Below are positions 1 through 7,250 of a DNA stretch of 11,526 nucleotides, in pieces. Source of the stretch: JANNHP01 sp031404455 (GTDB lineage Bacteria; Planctomycetota; JAJSAM01; JAJVHW01); NCBI GenBank assembly GCA_031404455.1, contig JANNHP010000447.1, forward strand, positions 1 to 11,526, read 5' to 3'. A program made the translations under genes and the position numbers. The stretch's first letter is position 1, and each line of letters begins with the position of its first letter. The notes beneath the pieces are model-generated. The model was given only the letters and a program-made list of their open reading frames with translations. It did not search any database and was not told the DNA's origin.

Positions 1-232
1 GGAGACGCTGTCCGAGGGGACGGACAAGGTGCGGTACTTCGAAGGGACGCCGATCCCGACGTCGATCCTGCTCGTCGGCGTGCTGCTCGCCGCCACGTGG
101 TCCGGCGGAGTGCGGGAGCATCTCTGGTTCGGCGAGGTCGATCTCGCGGGATTCAAGCTCCATCCGCTCGTCCTCATGTTCGCGCTCTCGGGCTCGCTGA
201 TGATCAGCCGGTTCCGCATCCAGAAGCCCTGA
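1..232 (+). CDS. pssA: CDP-alcohol phosphatidyltransferase, PssA-like, C-terminal fragment
   Basis: The gene enters from the left edge; the first full codon is at base 2 and the TGA stop ends at 232, leaving about 76 residues. Visible are the motif YFEGTPIPTS, a hydrophobic segment (TSILLVGVLLAATW), a short loop, and a second hydrophobic segment ending LMISRFRIQKP. A Phe/Tyr-x-Gly-x-Pro-x-P turn followed by two membrane helices and an 'LM(V/I)SR(I/F)R' end is typical of the C-terminus of CDP-diacylglycerol-serine O-phosphatidyltransferase, an inner-membrane enzyme that makes phosphatidylserine from CDP-diacylglycerol and serine. The catalytic CDP-alcohol motif (DGxxAR...GxxxD) lies outside the window, so the substrate cannot be confirmed; another CDP-alcohol transferase is the alternative. 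The next gene is 167 bases downstream on the same strand. Confidence 0.65.
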   Translation, partial: ETLSEGTDKVRYFEGTPIPTSILLVGVLLAATWSGGVREHLWFGEVDLAGFKLHPLVLMFALSGSLMISRFRIQKP

Positions 233-362
233 GCCGCGAGGCGCGATGCCGTGCCAGGAACGAATCCGGGCGTCGCCTCGTTCGCAGGTCGCCGAACTGC
301 TTCCGCCCGACCGGGCCGCCGCCTGCGGATTCGGCGAACGCGCGCAATGCCGGTGGCTATCG

Positions 363-393
363 TTCCTCGAACGCCGCGCTCGCGGCGAGGAGG
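363..393 (+). promoter_or_regulatory. Hairpin covering the Shine-Dalgarno of the HMA-repeat gene
   Basis: A strong Shine-Dalgarno AGGAGG (388-393) lies six bases before the ATG at 400. It is partly inside a hairpin: GCCGC (373-377) pairs with GCGGC (382-386) around the loop GCTC, and after a four-base bulge TCCTC (364-368) pairs with GAGGA (387-391). The pairing is seen in the sequence; that it limits translation is inference. High GC makes chance hairpins common here. Confidence 0.4.
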
Positions 394-399
394 TATCCC

Positions 400-1206
400 A
401 TGAGACGAACACTTGCGGCTGCCGTGGGCGTGATCGTCCTGGCGGTCGCCGCGGCGGCGCTCGCGGACGACGTCGCGAAGAGCGAGGCACCGAAGGCCTA
501 CACGATCTCGATCACCGGAGTCGGTTGAAGCGACGGTCCGAAGGTCCGTGAGACCTTGGAGAAGTTCGAGGGCGTCGCCGCGATCGAGTTCGACTGCAAG
601 GTCGCCGTCCTGACGATGAAGCCGGGCGCCGCGGACCTGTCGCAGGAGTCCGTGACCGCCGCCATCACCAAGAACGGCTGGGGCGTGAAGGAGTTCACGG
701 CCGGCGTCGCCGAGCAGTTGACGGTGCACCTGTTCCAAGTGTCGGGCACGAAGCCCGGAGACCACCCCGCGCTCGCCAAGCGGCTGCTCGCAGAGATCAA
801 GGGCGCCCAAGAGGTCGTGATCGACACCGACGGCCGGGCGCTCGTGACTCTCGGCAAGGGCGGAGAACTGACGGAAGCGTCGCTCGCCGCGTCACTCAAG
901 GCCGCGAACGAAGGCTGGTCGGCGAAGGCCTTCGAGACGAAGCAGGTCCCGAAGTCGATGACGACGTACGTCGTCGACGTCCCCGGACTGGCCGGCGCCG
1001 CCGAGGCGGCGAAGGTGCGCGAGACGCTGAAGGCGCTCCCGAAGGTCATGGTCGTGCAAGTGTTCCAGGAGACGAAGACGGCGCAGATCCGGCTGAACGA
1101 GCCTTGCGAGAAGATCGCGGCCGACGTCGCCGCGGCGCTCAAGGCAAAGGGCTTCGAGTCCAAGACGGCGGTCGCCGCGACCAAGGGCGAAGCGACGACC
1201 CGCTGA
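400..1206 (+). CDS. Secreted three-repeat HMA-like protein, candidate selenoprotein (TGA as Sec43)
   Basis: The ATG at 400 has a strong Shine-Dalgarno and a clear signal peptide (MRR, then a hydrophobic stretch, predicted cleavage after ALA at residue 22). The frame reads to TGA at 526-528 (codon 43) and then stays open for 225 codons to a normal TGA at 1204-1206, giving 268 residues. Three ferredoxin-fold, heavy-metal-associated (HMA)-like units follow, at about 33-101, 107-179 and 188-257. Units 1 and 3 share the KVRETL helix. In unit 1 the TGA sits in ITGVG-TGA-SDG, at the position of the first Cys of the HMA GMxCxxC loop; the second Cys is Gly. Units 2 and 3 lack the CxxC. A SECIS-like hairpin follows (537-560). 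The likely role is periplasmic metal binding or redox (inference). Alternatives are a nonsense mutation or read error in a Cys codon. Restarting at the TTG at 556 would cut through the first helix and is unlikely. Confidence 0.7.
537..560 (+). promoter_or_regulatory. Candidate bacterial SECIS element
   Basis: AAGGTC (541-546) pairs perfectly with GACCTT (552-557) around the five-base loop CGTGA (547-551). TCC (537-539) pairs with GGA (558-560) below a single bulged G (540), giving nine pairs in all. The stem starts nine bases after the in-frame TGA (526-528), and the loop G at 548 is 20 bases past it. Known bacterial SECIS elements sit just 3' of the UGA inside the coding region, have a short upper stem and a small loop with a G in its first two positions, and have a loop roughly 16-37 bases from the UGA. 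All of these hold here. The bases also encode the conserved KVRETL helix, so the structure and the protein share the sequence. Confidence 0.55.
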
Positions 1207-1215
1207 CCCCTGTCT

Positions 1216-1243
1216 CCCCGACGCCGGGCGACCGGCGTCGGGG
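1216..1243. terminator. 12-bp GC hairpin between convergent genes
   Basis: CCCCGACGCCGG (1216-1227) pairs perfectly with CCGGCGTCGGGG (1232-1243) around a GCGA tetraloop. It begins nine bases after the stop of the HMA-repeat gene and lies between two convergent genes, so it may serve both strands. There is no T-tract on either side, so it is a transcript-end or stability hairpin rather than a textbook intrinsic terminator. Confidence 0.6.
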
Positions 1244-1305
1244 GTCATCCGCCGCATCCGGGTCGTCCCATCCTGCGAGCACCGGAAGACCGCAGCGCAC
1301 GAGCG

Positions 1306-1323
1306 GCGGACGACGCCGTCCGC
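1306..1323 (-). terminator. 7-bp hairpin just downstream of pip
   Basis: GCGGACG (1306-1312) pairs with CGTCCGC (1317-1323) around the loop ACGC, 12 bases beyond the stop codon of the iminopeptidase gene. No T-tract follows on the minus strand. It probably marks the 3' end of the minus-strand gene group. Confidence 0.4.
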
Positions 1324-1335
1324 TTCATCACCGGC

Positions 1336-2316
1336 TCAGACGGCGCCGCTTTGGCGTTCCAGCGCGAACCTGTCGAGCGCCCCGATCAGCGCCCTGCGCT
1401 TCGTGTCGCTGCGCAGGTGCCCGGCATCCTCCACCGCGATCAGTTCGGCGCCCGGCCACGCGCGCGACAGCGCCCATGCCGTGTCGATCGGACAGCTCAT
1501 GTCGCGCCGTCCATGGATGAGCACGCCGGGGATGCCCGCGAGACGGCGGGCGTCGCGGATGAGCGCGCCTTCCTCGAGCCATGCGGCGTGATGGAGGTAG
1601 TGCGTGCAGATGCGCACGAAGGCCAATGTGTCGTCGTCGGACTGACCGCCGTACGCGTTCGACCGGGCATTCGGCTCGAGCGAGAGCACCGCGTCCTCCC
1701 ACGCGCACCAGGCACGTGCGGCGGCGAGGCGTACGCTGCGATCCGGGTGCTCCATGCGGCGCGCGTACGCCGCGATCACGTCGCCGTCGGCCTCGGGCAC
1801 GTGGCCGCGAAAATGCTCCCACGCCTCGGGGAAGAAGCGCGCCACGCCGCCATACAGCCAGGCGGCCTCCACTCGACGCGAGGTCATGACGTCGCTCAGC
1901 ACCATCTCCGTCACGCGCGAAGGGTGGCGCTCCGCATACGCGAGCGCAAGCGTAGTGCCCCACGACCCGCCCGCGACCAGCCACCGATCGATCCCGAGGT
2001 GCGTCCGCACCGCCTCCATGTCCGCGATCAGGTGCTCGGTCGTGTTGACCGCCATGTTCGCCGCCGGGTCGCTCGCGTGCGGAATGGAGCGTCCGCACCC
2101 GCGCTGATCGAACAGGACGATCCGGTAGCGGGCCGGATCGAAACCGCGTCGCATGTTCGGCGAGCATCCCTGGCCGGGGCCGCCGTGGACGAGGACTGCG
2201 GGCTTCCCACTCGGCGCGCCGCTCACCTCCCACGCGATGAAGTTGCCGTCGCCGACGCTGAGCATTCCGTGGTCGTGCGGCTCGATCGGCGGATAGAGGT
2301 CCATCAGCCCGTCCAT
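1336..2316 (-). CDS. pip: Prolyl iminopeptidase (proline aminopeptidase, peptidase family S33)
   Basis: This 326-residue alpha/beta-hydrolase releases N-terminal proline from peptides, normally in the cytoplasm. The family signature is complete: the oxyanion motif HGGPGQG (44-50), FDQRGCGRS (69-77), the nucleophile elbow GGSWGT with Ser118, the catalytic Asp272 in GRRDMSCP, and His300 in EDAGH. The N-terminal block YPPIEPHDHGMLSVGDG is also typical of proline iminopeptidases. The length matches bacterial Pip (about 310-330 residues). The start at 2316 gives the fuller N-terminus; a second ATG at 2304 is possible and neither has a clear Shine-Dalgarno. It lies 48 bases downstream of the SRPBCC gene on the same strand and may be the last gene of a VOC-SRPBCC-pip transcript. 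It converges on the HMA-repeat gene, with hairpins in between. Confidence 0.92.
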   Translation of the reverse strand: MDGLMDLYPPIEPHDHGMLSVGDGNFIAWEVSGAPSGKPAVLVHGGPGQGCSPNMRRGFDPARYRIVLFDQRGCGRSIPHASDPAANMAVNTTEHLIADMEAVRTHLGIDRWLVAGGSWGTTLALAYAERHPSRVTEMVLSDVMTSRRVEAAWLYGGVARFFPEAWEHFRGHVPEADGDVIAAYARRMEHPDRSVRLAAARAWCAWEDAVLSLEPNARSNAYGGQSDDDTLAFVRICTHYLHHAAWLEEGALIRDARRLAGIPGVLIHGRRDMSCPIDTAWALSRAWPGAELIAVEDAGHLRSDTKRRALIGALDRFALERQSGAV

Positions 2317-2364
2317 CGATCGGCATCAGCGGCGGCGCGGAGCGCCGTCCGCTGCGTGCCGTTT

Positions 2365-2830
2365 TCAGGCCGCAATCGATGAAGCCTGTTCAACCGCGGC
2401 CTTGATGTCGTTCAGGTCTCGCAGGACAGCCTTCCTGATCACTCCCTTGAACAGAAACCTCATGGGGATCGACTGGAGCGTCGCGACGATCCCCTGAGGC
2501 CTGGACTCGTGAGACTCGGTCAACGCGAAGCCGCCACTGCCCTCTGAAATGGTCTTCGTGGTCACGAACACGAATCCATCGCTCTCGGCTCTGGTCCTCA
2601 AGGACTCGCTCTCAGCAGCATCGGTGATCCGCTTTTCCACGGTCGCCGGCTTGCCGAACAGCAATCGGGTCTCTCGCCACCTCAGTCCGACGAGTCCGTT
2701 CGCCGGCCTCTCGATCACCTCGATCTCTTCGATTCCGGTGATGATCTCCGCGGCGTTCTCGATGTCGGTGATCGCGGCCCCAGATCGCCGCCCTGGACCC
2801 GGTGATGGTGACCCGTGCCTCGACGATCAT
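2365..2830 (-). pseudogene. SRPBCC-family protein, interrupted by a +1 frameshift
   Basis: An AGGAGGAG Shine-Dalgarno (2835-2842) sits four bases before the ATG at 2830, and the protein opens MIVEARVTITGSRAAIW. The frame then breaks at a run of four G on the minus strand (C4, 2778-2781). Dropping one G gives IWAAITDIENAAEII and runs on to TGA at 2365, for about 154 residues. The opening (x-W-x-x-I-T-D-I-E-N-A) and the closing amphipathic helix (LRDLNDIKAAVEQ) are characteristic of SRPBCC/polyketide-cyclase-like proteins, which bind hydrophobic ligands in a helix-grip fold. Ligand and reaction are unknown. The intact Shine-Dalgarno and clean coding on both sides suggest a very recent mutation or a homopolymer read error rather than old decay. 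It lies 72 bases downstream of the VOC gene, in the same direction. Confidence 0.8.
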
Positions 2831-2902
2831 GTTGCTCCTCCTGGCGATCGAGAGTCGATCTCCGGCCCGTGGGCGACAAGGCGCGCCGGCGCCACCCGGA
2901 CG

Positions 2903-3310
2903 TCAGCCGGCCCAGGTCTCCGTCGGGTTCTCGAAACAGATCGAGTAGCCGTCCGGCTCCGGCACGAACAGTTGATTCATCCCGTACTCCGCGACCGTGG
3001 GGCGAGCCAGTTGCAGTCCGCGCGACGAGAACTCCGCGTGGAGTCGTTCGGCATCGTCGCAGATGAAGTAGAACGCGACGCCGCGGCCCCGGCCGCCTGC
3101 CGGGCCATCTTCCGCGTCGGCCTGCTGCAGCATGATCGAGGCGCCGCCGCGTTCGAGCCGGCACCAGAACACACGGCCGCCTGCCTCGGCGCGACCCACG
3201 ATCGCGAAGCCGAGCTTCTCCCGGTAGAAGTCGATCGAGCGATCGATGTCCTCGACGGTCAAGAGCGGCCGCAGTTGCCGGACCGTCGCGACCTGCTCCG
3301 CGGCGCCCAT
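2903..3310 (-). CDS. VOC-family (glyoxalase/bleomycin-resistance/dioxygenase-like) protein
   Basis: The protein has 135 residues in the two beta-alpha-beta-beta-beta modules of the vicinal oxygen chelate fold. Module 1 shows the diagnostic LRPLLTVEDIDRSIDFYREKLGF (13-35, helix with FYREKLGF). Module 2 runs from about residue 78 and ends PEPDGYSICFENP (118-129), where Glu127 is in the usual metal-ligand position. The minus-strand GGAG about seven bases before the ATG at 3310 supports the start. Single-domain VOC proteins work as dimers and can be lyases, dioxygenases, antibiotic-binding proteins or isomerases; sequence alone does not choose. It is the first gene of a possible VOC-SRPBCC-pip group. 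Confidence 0.85.
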   Translation of the reverse strand: MGAAEQVATVRQLRPLLTVEDIDRSIDFYREKLGFAIVGRAEAGGRVFWCRLERGGASIMLQQADAEDGPAGGRGRGVAFYFICDDAERLHAEFSSRGLQLARPTVAEYGMNQLFVPEPDGYSICFENPTETWAG

Positions 3311-3491
3311 GGACGTTCTCCTTCGGGACGGGCCAACGTGACTTCGGCGGGTCCGCCGAGCCGGGCGGGTTGCCGTGCAGGCCAGCTTAGCGCTGCGTGT
3401 GTCCGCGCTTCAAGCGCACAGAGTTCTCCTCGGAGCGCCGGCCCGCGTCGGGCGGCCGCGTTCCGGAGCGGGCCAGCCTTCGGCCGCGCGA
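3311..3491. other. Intergenic spacer between kinase end and VOC start, with hairpins
   Basis: This 181-base stretch holds the 3' end of the kinase transcript and the upstream region of the VOC gene, both on the minus strand. It contains small GC hairpins: TCGGCG/CGCCGA with loop GGTC (3344-3359), GCGCT/AGCGC with a three-base loop (3405-3417), and a GGCCCGC/GCGGGCC pair (about 3440-3473). The last lies just past the kinase stop and could end that transcript. No T-tract and no convincing -35/-10 pair was found. Confidence 0.35.
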
Positions 3492-6400
3492 TCACTTCGC
3501 GTCGAGCAGGTCCGCGTACGCGCGGCGCTCCTCGTCCGTGAACCCGCGGATGGCGCGCTCATCGGCGAGGCGGAGGAGGTCCTCGGCCCGGACGAACCAG
3601 ATGCGCGCCGTGCCGTCGCTGGATGCCGTGAGCACTTGCGTGCCGTCGGGGAAGAACGTCACGACCTTCACCCAGCCCTGGTGGCCGCGGAGCACGGCGA
3701 GCTCGCGGCCGTCGAGGTCCCAGATCCGCGCCGTGTTGTCCTCCGAAGCCGTCAGGACGAGACGGCCGTCGGGCGAGAAGACGGCGGAGGTGACGTTTCC
3801 CTCGTGTCCGCGCAGCACCGCCAGCTCCTTGCCGGCCGCGCTCCACAGCCGCGCGGTGTAGTCGGCCGAGGCCGTCAGGATCCGCTCGCCGTCCTTCGAG
3901 TACGTGGCCGTGAACACGGTCCCCTCGTAGCCGCGCAGAGAGACGATCTCCTTGCCCGAGAGGTCCCACACGCGCACGGTCCGGTCGGCCGATGCGGTCA
4001 CGATGCGCGCGCCGTCCGGCGAGAACGCCGCATCGGTGAGGGGGTTCGCGTGGCCGCGCAGCACGGCATCCTCGCGGCCATCTTCGCTCCACAGTCGCGC
4101 CGTCCCGTCGCCGGACGACGTCACGATGTGCCGGCCGTCGGGAGAGAAGGCGGCGGTCCGCACGGGCCCCGTGTGCCCGCGCAGGACGGCGAGTTCCTTG
4201 CCCGCGCCGCTCCAGACGCGCGCCGTCTTGTCGTCGGAGGCCGTGACGAGCTTCGTGCCGTCTGCCGAGAACTCCGCGCAGTTCACCACGTCTTCGTGCC
4301 CGATGCTCGACGCGAGAACCTTGCCGCGGCGGTCGCAGATCCGCACGCCGCCGCCGACCCCGACGGTGGCGAAGCGGCCGTCCGTCGCGAACACGACGCA
4401 CCGGATCGCCGACTTGTGCGTGCCGAGCGAGGTGGGCCGGCCGCCGCTCGCGTCCGACATGAGTCCCGGGCCGCCGTCGCCCCCGATGACGACGAGTGTC
4501 CCGTCCGGCGAGACCGCGCCCGCGAGCACCGGCCGTCCGTCGGCGCTGATGGTCGCCACCTCGCGCCGGTCCAGCGTCCAGACGCGCGTCGTCTTGTCCG
4601 CGCCCGAGGTGAGGACGCGCGCGCCGTCCGGGAAGAACATCGCGGAGCGCACGGGCGCCTCGTGTCCGCGCAGGACGACGAGCTCGGTCCCGTCGAGGTC
4701 GAAGACGCGCGCCGTCTTGTCGTTCGACGCGGTGACGACGCGCGTGCCGTCGGGGGAGAACTCTGACGAACGCAGCCAGTGTTCGTGCCCGCGCAGCACG
4801 GCGAGCTCCTTGCCGGCCGCGTCCCAGATCCGCGCGGTCCTGTCGGCCGACGCGGTGACGATGCGGGAACCGTCGGGCGAGAACGCGGCCCAGGCGACCC
4901 GGTTGGTGTGACCCGAGAGTGTCGCGAGCTCCTTGCCCGCGAGGTCGAAGACGCGCGCGACGCGTTCGGCGCAGGCGATGACGACGCGGGACCCGTCCGG
5001 CGAGAACGCGGCCGACCCGACGGGTCCGCCTTTGCCCCGCAGCACGACGAACTCCCTGCCGTCGAGGTCGAACACGCGTGCGGTGCCGTCCTCGGAGGCG
5101 GTGACGACGCGCTTGCCGTCGCGCGAGAAGGCCGCGGCGTTCAGCGGCCCCTCGTGGCCGGAGAGCACGGCGAGCGGCCTGCCGTCGGCGTCCCAGATGC
5201 GCGCCGTCTTGTCCGCCGAAGCGGTGACGATGCGCGTGCCGTCGGCGGAGTATGCAACCGTGTTGAGCGGGCCTTCGTGCCCGCGCAGGGTCGCGATCAC
5301 GGCACCCTCGGGACCGAGGACGACGGCGATCTTCGTCCACCCGGCGACGACGGTCCGCCTGCCGTCGGGCGACGGGGCCGCCCAGTTGGGCTGGAAGTCG
5401 TACGACCGGACGGAGACCTCGAGCGACTCGAAGAGCGCCCGTCGGAGCGCGTCGGTCTCCCGGGGTCCCGGGTCGAGACGCACGGCCTCGCGGGCGAGGA
5501 GCAGCGCCCGCATCGGCCAGCATTCCGCCGCCGCCGCTTCGGCAGCGGCCGTGAGACCGGTGACCCGCGCGCGACGGAGCGCCGCGGTCTTCGCGTCGCG
5601 ATCGCCTTCCGCCTGCGCGCGCGCCTTCTGCGCCTCGTCCAGGGCCGAGAGCTTCGCGTCGCGCTCGCCTTCCGCTTGTGCGCGAGCCCTTTGTGCCTCG
5701 TCGAGCGCCGCGAGTTTTGCGTCGCGTTCATCGCGCACCGCGACGAGCGCTCGCTCCGTCTCGCGCATCTGCGCGGAGACCACCCACGCGAACACCACCG
5801 CGGCGACGACGGCGGCACCGAGTCCAGCGACCGCCGCGCGCCTCGCGACGCGGGCGCGCGCGGCGGACTCGCGCTCGGCGATCGCGCGCTCCTGGAGCGC
5901 CGTCGCTTCGCGCACCAGCTCGGTGCCGCGGACGCTCAAAGGGTCGGCGGCGAGCAGCCGCGCGCAGACCGCCTGCAGGTGGTCGACGCGCCGCAACGTC
6001 TCCTCGCCGCGCGTCTCCTCGATCCCCTCTCGCGCCGCTTCCGCCTCGCGCACGAGCGCCGTCCGCTCCGCGTCGCGCTCGCGCTCGCGGAGCCACGCGC
6101 GGATGTCGGCGGCGAGCACCTCGACCGAGGGCGTCCGCAGAGCCCGCTTCCGCGTGAGCGCAGCGGCACAGATCCGCGAGATCTCCGCGGGGATGCGCGC
6201 GTCGAGGTCCGCGGCGCACGGAGCGTCCTCCCGCAGGATCTTCGTCGCCAGTTCCGCGTAGGTGGCGAACACGTACGGCAGGCGGCCGGTCAGGATCTCG
6301 AAGAGCATCGCCCCGAGCGAGTAGACGTCGCTGCGCGCATCGACCTCCTCGACGCGCCCGAGCGCCGCCTCGGGCGACATGTAGCCGGGCGTTCCGAGCG

Positions 6401-7250
6401 CGTTGGCCAGCGTCCGCAGATCCGACGCGTCGCGGTGGTCCTTGAGGCGGTGCTGCCACGCCTCCGCGAGAGCGTCCGACGGTTCCTGTCGATCGCCCTC
6501 CGGGCGGCCCGTCATCTTCGCGAGTCCCCAGTCGAGGACGACGACCTCGCCGAACTCGCCGAGCGCGACGTTGTCCGGCTTGAGGTCGCGGTGGACCACG
6601 CCGTGCGCGTGCGCGTAGCGGATCGTGTCGCAGACCTTGAGGAAGGACTCGAGGAGTGCCAGGCGTTCGTCGACCGAGCGGCCGCGCACCTCCTGGATCG
6701 CCGCCGAGAACATCCGGCTGCCCTTGACGAATCGCATCGTGTAGTAGGGCACGCCCTCGAGCGTCTGCCCGACCTCGTAGACCGGGACGATGCCGGGATG
6801 CTCGAGTCCCGCCGTGACCCACGCCTCCTGCAGGAACCTCGCCTTCAGCGTCGCGAAGGACTGCGACGCCGGCGTGTCGCGCGGCGGCGGCGCGAGGTGG
6901 ATCGGCGCCGTAGGGGTCGGGGCACCCGACCCGTTTCCGCCTTGGCCCGCGTCGGGCCGAACGACCTTGAACGCCACCTGGCGGTTCAGGTCGGTGTCGA
7001 GCGCCCAGTAGACGATCCCCATCCCGCCCTGGCCGAGCACGCGGAAGTCCGCGTCGCGCTCCGCCGGCACGTCGCGCTGGGTCGGCGACTTCGCCGCCGC
7101 GATCGCTGCGAGCGCGTCGAACCGCGCGCGCAGCGAGTCCGCGAGTTCGGGATGCGCCGCGATGACCTCGCGCTCCGAGACGCTCTCGCCCGCGTCGCGG
7201 CGCGCTCGCCACTCGCCGAGGATGTCGTCGATCCGGCTGTCTTCACTCAT
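3492..7250 (-). CDS. Membrane-anchored Ser/Thr protein kinase with coiled coil and 15 WD40 units
   Basis: This 1252-residue signalling protein begins with a PknB/Hanks-type kinase domain at about 68-390: Gly loop GQGGMG (73-78), Lys95 in VAFKVV, helix-C Glu142, HRDLKPDN (220-227, catalytic Asp222), DWG (240-242) instead of DFG, and YMSPEA (290-295). Two insertions are visible: a Gly/Pro-rich one after Lys95 (about 101-135) and a longer one in the activation segment (about 247-280). A hydrophobic helix (about 472-493) should cross the membrane. A three-copy 21-residue coiled coil follows (about 508-557), then fifteen 41-residue WD40 units (about 622-1220), enough for two seven-bladed propellers. 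The tail is FTDEERRAYADLLDAK. The kinase would lie inside the cell and the propellers outside (inference), where they could bind a ligand or partner. The ATG overlaps the sigma-factor stop (ATGA), so translation is probably coupled. Confidence 0.95.
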   Translation of the reverse strand: MSEDSRIDDILGEWRARRDAGESVSEREVIAAHPELADSLRARFDALAAIAAAKSPTQRDVPAERDADFRVLGQGGMGIVYWALDTDLNRQVAFKVVRPDAGQGGNGSGAPTPTAPIHLAPPPRDTPASQSFATLKARFLQEAWVTAGLEHPGIVPVYEVGQTLEGVPYYTMRFVKGSRMFSAAIQEVRGRSVDERLALLESFLKVCDTIRYAHAHGVVHRDLKPDNVALGEFGEVVVLDWGLAKMTGRPEGDRQEPSDALAEAWQHRLKDHRDASDLRTLANALGTPGYMSPEAALGRVEEVDARSDVYSLGAMLFEILTGRLPYVFATYAELATKILREDAPCAADLDARIPAEISRICAAALTRKRALRTPSVEVLAADIRAWLRERERDAERTALVREAEAAREGIEETRGEETLRRVDHLQAVCARLLAADPLSVRGTELVREATALQERAIAERESAARARVARRAAVAGLGAAVVAAVVFAWVVSAQMRETERALVAVRDERDAKLAALDEAQRARAQAEGERDAKLSALDEAQKARAQAEGDRDAKTAALRRARVTGLTAAAEAAAAECWPMRALLLAREAVRLDPGPRETDALRRALFESLEVSVRSYDFQPNWAAPSPDGRRTVVAGWTKIAVVLGPEGAVIATLRGHEGPLNTVAYSADGTRIVTASADKTARIWDADGRPLAVLSGHEGPLNAAAFSRDGKRVVTASEDGTARVFDLDGREFVVLRGKGGPVGSAAFSPDGSRVVIACAERVARVFDLAGKELATLSGHTNRVAWAAFSPDGSRIVTASADRTARIWDAAGKELAVLRGHEHWLRSSEFSPDGTRVVTASNDKTARVFDLDGTELVVLRGHEAPVRSAMFFPDGARVLTSGADKTTRVWTLDRREVATISADGRPVLAGAVSPDGTLVVIGGDGGPGLMSDASGGRPTSLGTHKSAIRCVVFATDGRFATVGVGGGVRICDRRGKVLASSIGHEDVVNCAEFSADGTKLVTASDDKTARVWSGAGKELAVLRGHTGPVRTAAFSPDGRHIVTSSGDGTARLWSEDGREDAVLRGHANPLTDAAFSPDGARIVTASADRTVRVWDLSGKEIVSLRGYEGTVFTATYSKDGERILTASADYTARLWSAAGKELAVLRGHEGNVTSAVFSPDGRLVLTASEDNTARIWDLDGRELAVLRGHQGWVKVVTFFPDGTQVLTASSDGTARIWFVRAEDLLRLADERAIRGFTDEERRAYADLLDAK
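3591..5390 (-). repeat. Array of fifteen ~123-bp repeats encoding WD40 units
   Basis: On the minus strand the unit reads roughly AFSPDG-x-R-(I/V)-VTAS-x-D-x-TAR-(I/V)-W/F-D-x-x-G-x-E-L-x-VLRGHE-x-x-V, 41 residues (123 bases) per copy. The fifteen copies are in register with only a one-residue loss in copy 9. Copies 7-9 are the most divergent: copy 7 ends ISADGRP instead of LRGHE, and copy 8 lacks the Trp-Asp position. They lie where a first seven-bladed propeller would end and a second begin. The DNA is similar between copies, so unequal crossing-over or assembly collapse is possible. Confidence 0.85.
5604..5729 (-). repeat. 63-bp tandem repeat encoding coiled-coil heptads
   Basis: Two full 21-residue copies (ERDAKLAALDEAQRARAQAEG and ERDAKLSALDEAQKARAQAEG, 509-550 approx.) and a partial third (DRDAKTAAL) follow the membrane helix of the kinase. 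Twenty-one residues are exactly three heptads, so repeat expansion would lengthen the coil without breaking its register. It probably forms a dimerising stalk between the membrane and the propellers. Confidence 0.75.

Noticed and set aside
258..283. GAACGA/TCGTTC inverted repeat after the pssA fragment as a terminator
   Set aside because: Only six pairs around a 14-base loop with no T-tract; too weak to claim.
556..1206. Independent gene starting at TTG 556
   Set aside because: It would begin inside the first HMA helix, lacks a good Shine-Dalgarno, and leaves the signal peptide stranded upstream in the same frame.
3591..5390. Regular 123-bp repeats that could suggest a CRISPR or satellite array
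   Set aside because: The repeats are in frame and encode WD40 units of one protein; there are no repeat-spacer boundaries.
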